64,000 nt of DNA. Source: an uncultured Flavobacteriales bacterium. Its GTDB lineage: Bacteria; Bacteroidota; Bacteroidia; Flavobacteriales_D; Crocinitomicaceae. The translations under genes and the position numbers were made by a program. Numbering within the stretch: the stretch's first letter is position 1; every line of letters starts with the position of its first letter. The stretch lies in assembly GCA_913054135.1 (NCBI GenBank), contig CAJXJK010000008.1, positions 164,095 through 228,094 on the forward strand. The letters run 5' to 3'. Under the pieces are notes generated by a model. It saw nothing but the letters and a program-made list of their open reading frames with translations. It was not told the origin of the DNA and ran no database searches. Below are positions 62,001 to 64,000 of this stretch, piece by piece.

Positions 62001-64000
62001 TACTTTGCTTAACGGAGAAGATCCTGGTGGAGTTTGGGCTGAGACTACAGCCTCAGGTCAATTCAATACAGGAACAGGAGTATTTGATGCCTCAGGTTTA
62101 GCCGCAAACAACTATACTTTTACATATACTGTTACTCCTGGAGCTCCTTGTTTACCAGATGTTGCCAATTTTACTGTTTCTGTGGCTGCCGAAATGACGG
62201 CTGGCACTGATGTCACCGAAGATTGGTGTGACTCTGATGCTACAACTCAACTTCAAGGTGTACTGACGGGTGAATCACCAGGTGGAACTTGGACTGTGGC
62301 TTCTGGAGCACCTGGAGGGAATTTTAATGCGGGAACTTCTCATTTGAACCCAACAGGTCTTAATGGTACTTACTCTTTCAATTACACTGTAAACCCTGCC
62401 GCACCTTGTCCTTCTGATGTCTCAACAGTAACTATTAACATAGATGGTCAAGACCCTGTTTTAAATTGTCCTGGAAATTTAACTGCCCTTTGTGATATAA
62501 CAGAACAACCCGCATATGCAGATCTAGCTGCCTTCACAACTGCTGGAGGAACAGCTACAGATGAAACAGCATTGAATGCCGTGTCTTTTACATTATTAAG
62601 TGAAGTTTCTGATAATAATTCATGTCCTGAAGTTGTAACAAGAACTTATCAAATAGAGGATGATTGTGGTCATACAACTACTTGTACTCAAACTATTACG
62701 ATAGATGACAATGTCAATCCAACAGGAACGGCGCCAGCAAATATAAACGTAGAGTGTGCCGCAGACGTGCCTGCAGACAATGCTGCGTTAATCATAGACG
62801 AAGCTGATAACTGTGGAATCCAATCGGTAGTTCACTTATCAGATGTATCAGACAATGGATCTTGTCCAGAGATTATCACAAGAACATATAGGATAACAGA
62901 TAATTGCAATAATTTTATTGATGTAATTCAATTAATTACGATTGAAGATGTTACTGCCCCAGTCTTTGCCGCTCCACCTGCAGATCTTACTGTTGAGTGC
63001 GCAGGAGATGTACCTGCAATGACCAATTTGGCTTATACTGATAACTGCGACCCAAATGGTAATGTAGCTGGAGTGGATGGCGCATTAGTTGGCGGAACTT
63101 GTGGAGGAACAATTACAAGAACTTGGACTTTTACGGACGCATGTAATAACACAGCAACTGCCACTCAAACAATTACGATTAATGACACCACTGATCCCAT
63201 ATTCGCGGCTCCCCCTGCTGACGTAACTTTTGAATGCGTTGGAGACGTTCCAGCTGCAGTTAACTTAGGTTGGACAGATAACTGTGATGGGGCTGGTGTA
63301 GTAGCTAGTACTGATGGAGCTTTGGTCGGTGGACCTTGTGGCGGAACCATCACAAGAACTTGGACTTATACAGATGCATGTAACAACACTGCAACTGTAA
63401 CTCAAACAATCACAATTGATGATACGACAGATCCAACTGCAACCAACCCAGCGGATATTAATGTACCTGGTGGAGCTGCACCAGCACCAGACGTGACAGT
63501 AGTTACTGATGAAGCTGACAACTGTGATCCAGACCCTACAGTAGCATTCGTTTCTGATGTTTCAGATAACGGTTCATGTCCTGAAACAATTACGAGAACT
63601 TATTCTATTACGGATGATTGTAATAACACTATTAATGTGATTCAATTAATCATCATAGGAGACCCTAACGTTCCAACTGCATCAAATCCATTACCAATGT
63701 CGTTTGAATGTATTGATTTAGTCCCAGTACCAGATGTGACAGTAGTAACAGATGAAGCGGATGATTCTGGAATCCCGCCAGTAGTTGCATTTGTTTCAGA
63801 CGTGGCAGCAGGAACTTGCCCAACGATCATTACAAGAACTTATTCAGTAACAGATGATTGTGCAAATACAATTACAGTAGAACAAACTATTACAGTTCAT
63901 GACTTAACTGATCCAACAGCATCTAACCCCGCTCCAATTGCATTCCAATGTGCTGCTGATGTAACACCAGCTGATATCTTAGATGTAATTGATGAAGCTG
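59035..64000 (+). CDS. Giant secreted multidomain protein (CUB, PKD, P-domain, Ig/HYR-like repeats), 3'-truncated by window edge
   Basis: The frame is open from ATG 59035 to the last base, giving 1,655 visible codons. A signal peptide (KKLIALTLAVLSIGFSAEAQ) leads into three CUB-like domains (about residues 30-143, 170-287, 317-430), each with IYDGP or IYDGT, separated by two Cys-rich linkers of the form CxDGIQNQGE then DCGGPCPAC. A PKD domain (about 440-535), a proprotein-convertase P-domain (about 590-735), three Ig-like repeats of about 82 aa with GGTWVVTGGAPG (about 880-1130), and at least six HYR-like units (TRTYxITDDCNN) follow. T9SS export is expected, but the C-terminal sorting domain lies outside the window. 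Role: probably adhesion or matrix binding. Confidence 0.92.
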   Translation, partial: MKKLIALTLAVLSIGFSAEAQNYTMSTTTVNTCSGNFYDPGGNTGGNHDYGNNDLFTMTFCSDQAGDELQFIFTLWDLETCCDFLTIYDGPTTASPQIYNGDGGDPSPGTIQSTNGCLTFVWDSDGSITGSGWAASISCFTPAPPTCNDGIQNQGEVGVDCGGPCPACTDFTIDMGGTVNTCGGTFYDPGGAAGNYGANDLYTMTFCSDQAGDEIVFNFTLWDLETCCDFLTIYDGPTTASPQIYTGDGADPSPGTISSSNGCLTFQWDSDGSVQDVGWIADISCITPSCFDGIQNQGEAAIDCGGPCPACNDAYINMGGTVNMCSGNFYDSGGNGGAYGANELFEITICPDVPGNLVSLDFSQFDVEGAWDGFCIYDGTSTAAPSLGCYDNDVPLSGVVQATNPDGCLTIWFDSDGFNTNQGWVAAISCVPPCQTIIPNPTITPAPALDGIIYGCQGVAVTLNGSGTYPENGNGYTQSDALSTYEWTLGDGTTLNGQNVNYTYNDEGAYMIQLEITDSMGCSNTLDLDQLVYVSTTPIFAGTVGAPDPICIGEQATMTGVVTPVEFEKICTPPVFPPLALPDGSGVSYETSVNMDCFGVGQTLDDVVDLLDICVNMEHSYMGDLDIVIECPSGQQITLVDYPNGGGGTFLGVPIDNDATPAIQGTGFDYCWSPTSNAGTWANNTGGTLPAGTYESEDPWAGLLGCVLNGDWTLIITDNLGSDNGFIFNWGINFDPNIQPPPVTFTPTIVSESWQADPTIVSGTNPIVVEPTAAGPACYTFEVTDDFGCDYDTTVCITVNVSPVIDPVADVVECDSYTLPAISGTDLTGNEAYFTGSGGSGTQYNPGDVITSNVTLFIHDSQVAAPFCDDEESFQITINVTPFAGADVATTVCNTDATFQLNGLLVGEDAGGTWVVTGGAPGANFNTGTSHLNPTGLSGVFTFTYTVTGDAPCPDDVATVTVTINDQLTAGADGSASLCNSAGTTLDLNTLLNGEDPGGVWAETTASGQFNTGTGVFDASGLAANNYTFTYTVTPGAPCLPDVANFTVSVAAEMTAGTDVTEDWCDSDATTQLQGVLTGESPGGTWTVASGAPGGNFNAGTSHLNPTGLNGTYSFNYTVNPAAPCPSDVSTVTINIDGQDPVLNCPGNLTALCDITEQPAYADLAAFTTAGGTATDETALNAVSFTLLSEVSDNNSCPEVVTRTYQIEDDCGHTTTCTQTITIDDNVNPTGTAPANINVECAADVPADNAALIIDEADNCGIQSVVHLSDVSDNGSCPEIITRTYRITDNCNNFIDVIQLITIEDVTAPVFAAPPADLTVECAGDVPAMTNLAYTDNCDPNGNVAGVDGALVGGTCGGTITRTWTFTDACNNTATATQTITINDTTDPIFAAPPADVTFECVGDVPAAVNLGWTDNCDGAGVVASTDGALVGGPCGGTITRTWTYTDACNNTATVTQTITIDDTTDPTATNPADINVPGGAAPAPDVTVVTDEADNCDPDPTVAFVSDVSDNGSCPETITRTYSITDDCNNTINVIQLIIIGDPNVPTASNPLPMSFECIDLVPVPDVTVVTDEADDSGIPPVVAFVSDVAAGTCPTIITRTYSVTDDCANTITVEQTITVHDLTDPTASNPAPIAFQCAADVTPADILDVIDEA

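Overview
The window is AT-rich chromosomal DNA from a member of the Bacteroidota, most likely a marine-type flavobacterium (Flavobacteriales, perhaps near Crocinitomicaceae or Cryomorphaceae; this placement is inference). Evidence: type IX secretion (T9SS) sorting domains of both kinds, a PorP/SprF protein beside a giant HYR-repeat adhesin, a LETM1-related biofilm protein, a DUF3078 protein, -7 promoter boxes of the form TAnnTTTG, and start codons generally lacking Shine-Dalgarno sequences.

Layout. 1-5.5 kb: end of a small membrane protein, the GTPase HflX, a TPR/SpoIIE-type phosphatase, two tandem GNAT-like paralogs and a DUF1569 protein. 5.6-11.4 kb: a compact, overlapping photolyase/cryptochrome cluster containing an SDR-like protein without the catalytic Tyr, a TIGR03643 protein, a FAD-domain-first photolyase-like protein, a full photolyase homolog, a flavin reductase, a 44-aa DUF2256 zinc-ribbon-like protein, and a third photolyase-related gene broken by one in-frame TAA. 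11.3-18.7 kb: LETM1/TerB-like protein, exported propeller-like protein, subtilase, HxpB-type phosphatase, secreted GH18/CUB/PKD enzyme, lipoprotein. 18.7-21.3 kb (minus): RluB-type pseudouridine synthase, KdsB, SprF. 21.3-34.3 kb (minus): one gene of about 4,340 codons made of about 50 HYR domains, SprB repeats and a gliding-motility-type C-terminal domain. 34.4-37.4 kb: divergent lepA and metF, followed by a candidate sigma-54-driven small RNA. 37.4-44 kb: a large SF1 helicase-like ATPase with a HAD phosphatase, then LytTR regulator, MscL and DUF3078. 44.1-44.5 kb: two tRNA genes, terminators and a tRNA-fragment repeat.

44.5-58 kb: a histidine kinase and NtrC-type regulator (minus) face a plus-strand locus: TonB_C-like small protein, membrane fusion protein, ABC ATPase, FtsX-type permease and TolC, followed by exported and membrane proteins (alpha/beta hydrolase lipoprotein, aspartyl protease with PDZ, YhfC-like membrane protein). 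The divergent intergenic region carries a perfect 12-bp inverted repeat and a near-consensus -24/-12 promoter, so the two-component system probably activates the efflux locus through sigma-54. 58.5-64 kb: a small exported protein and the first 1,655 codons of a second giant secreted multidomain protein that runs off the window.

The least described parts are the photolyase cluster, the sigma-54 enhancer plus efflux locus, the small RNA after metF, and the exactly periodic HYR array with its 711-bp higher-order unit.
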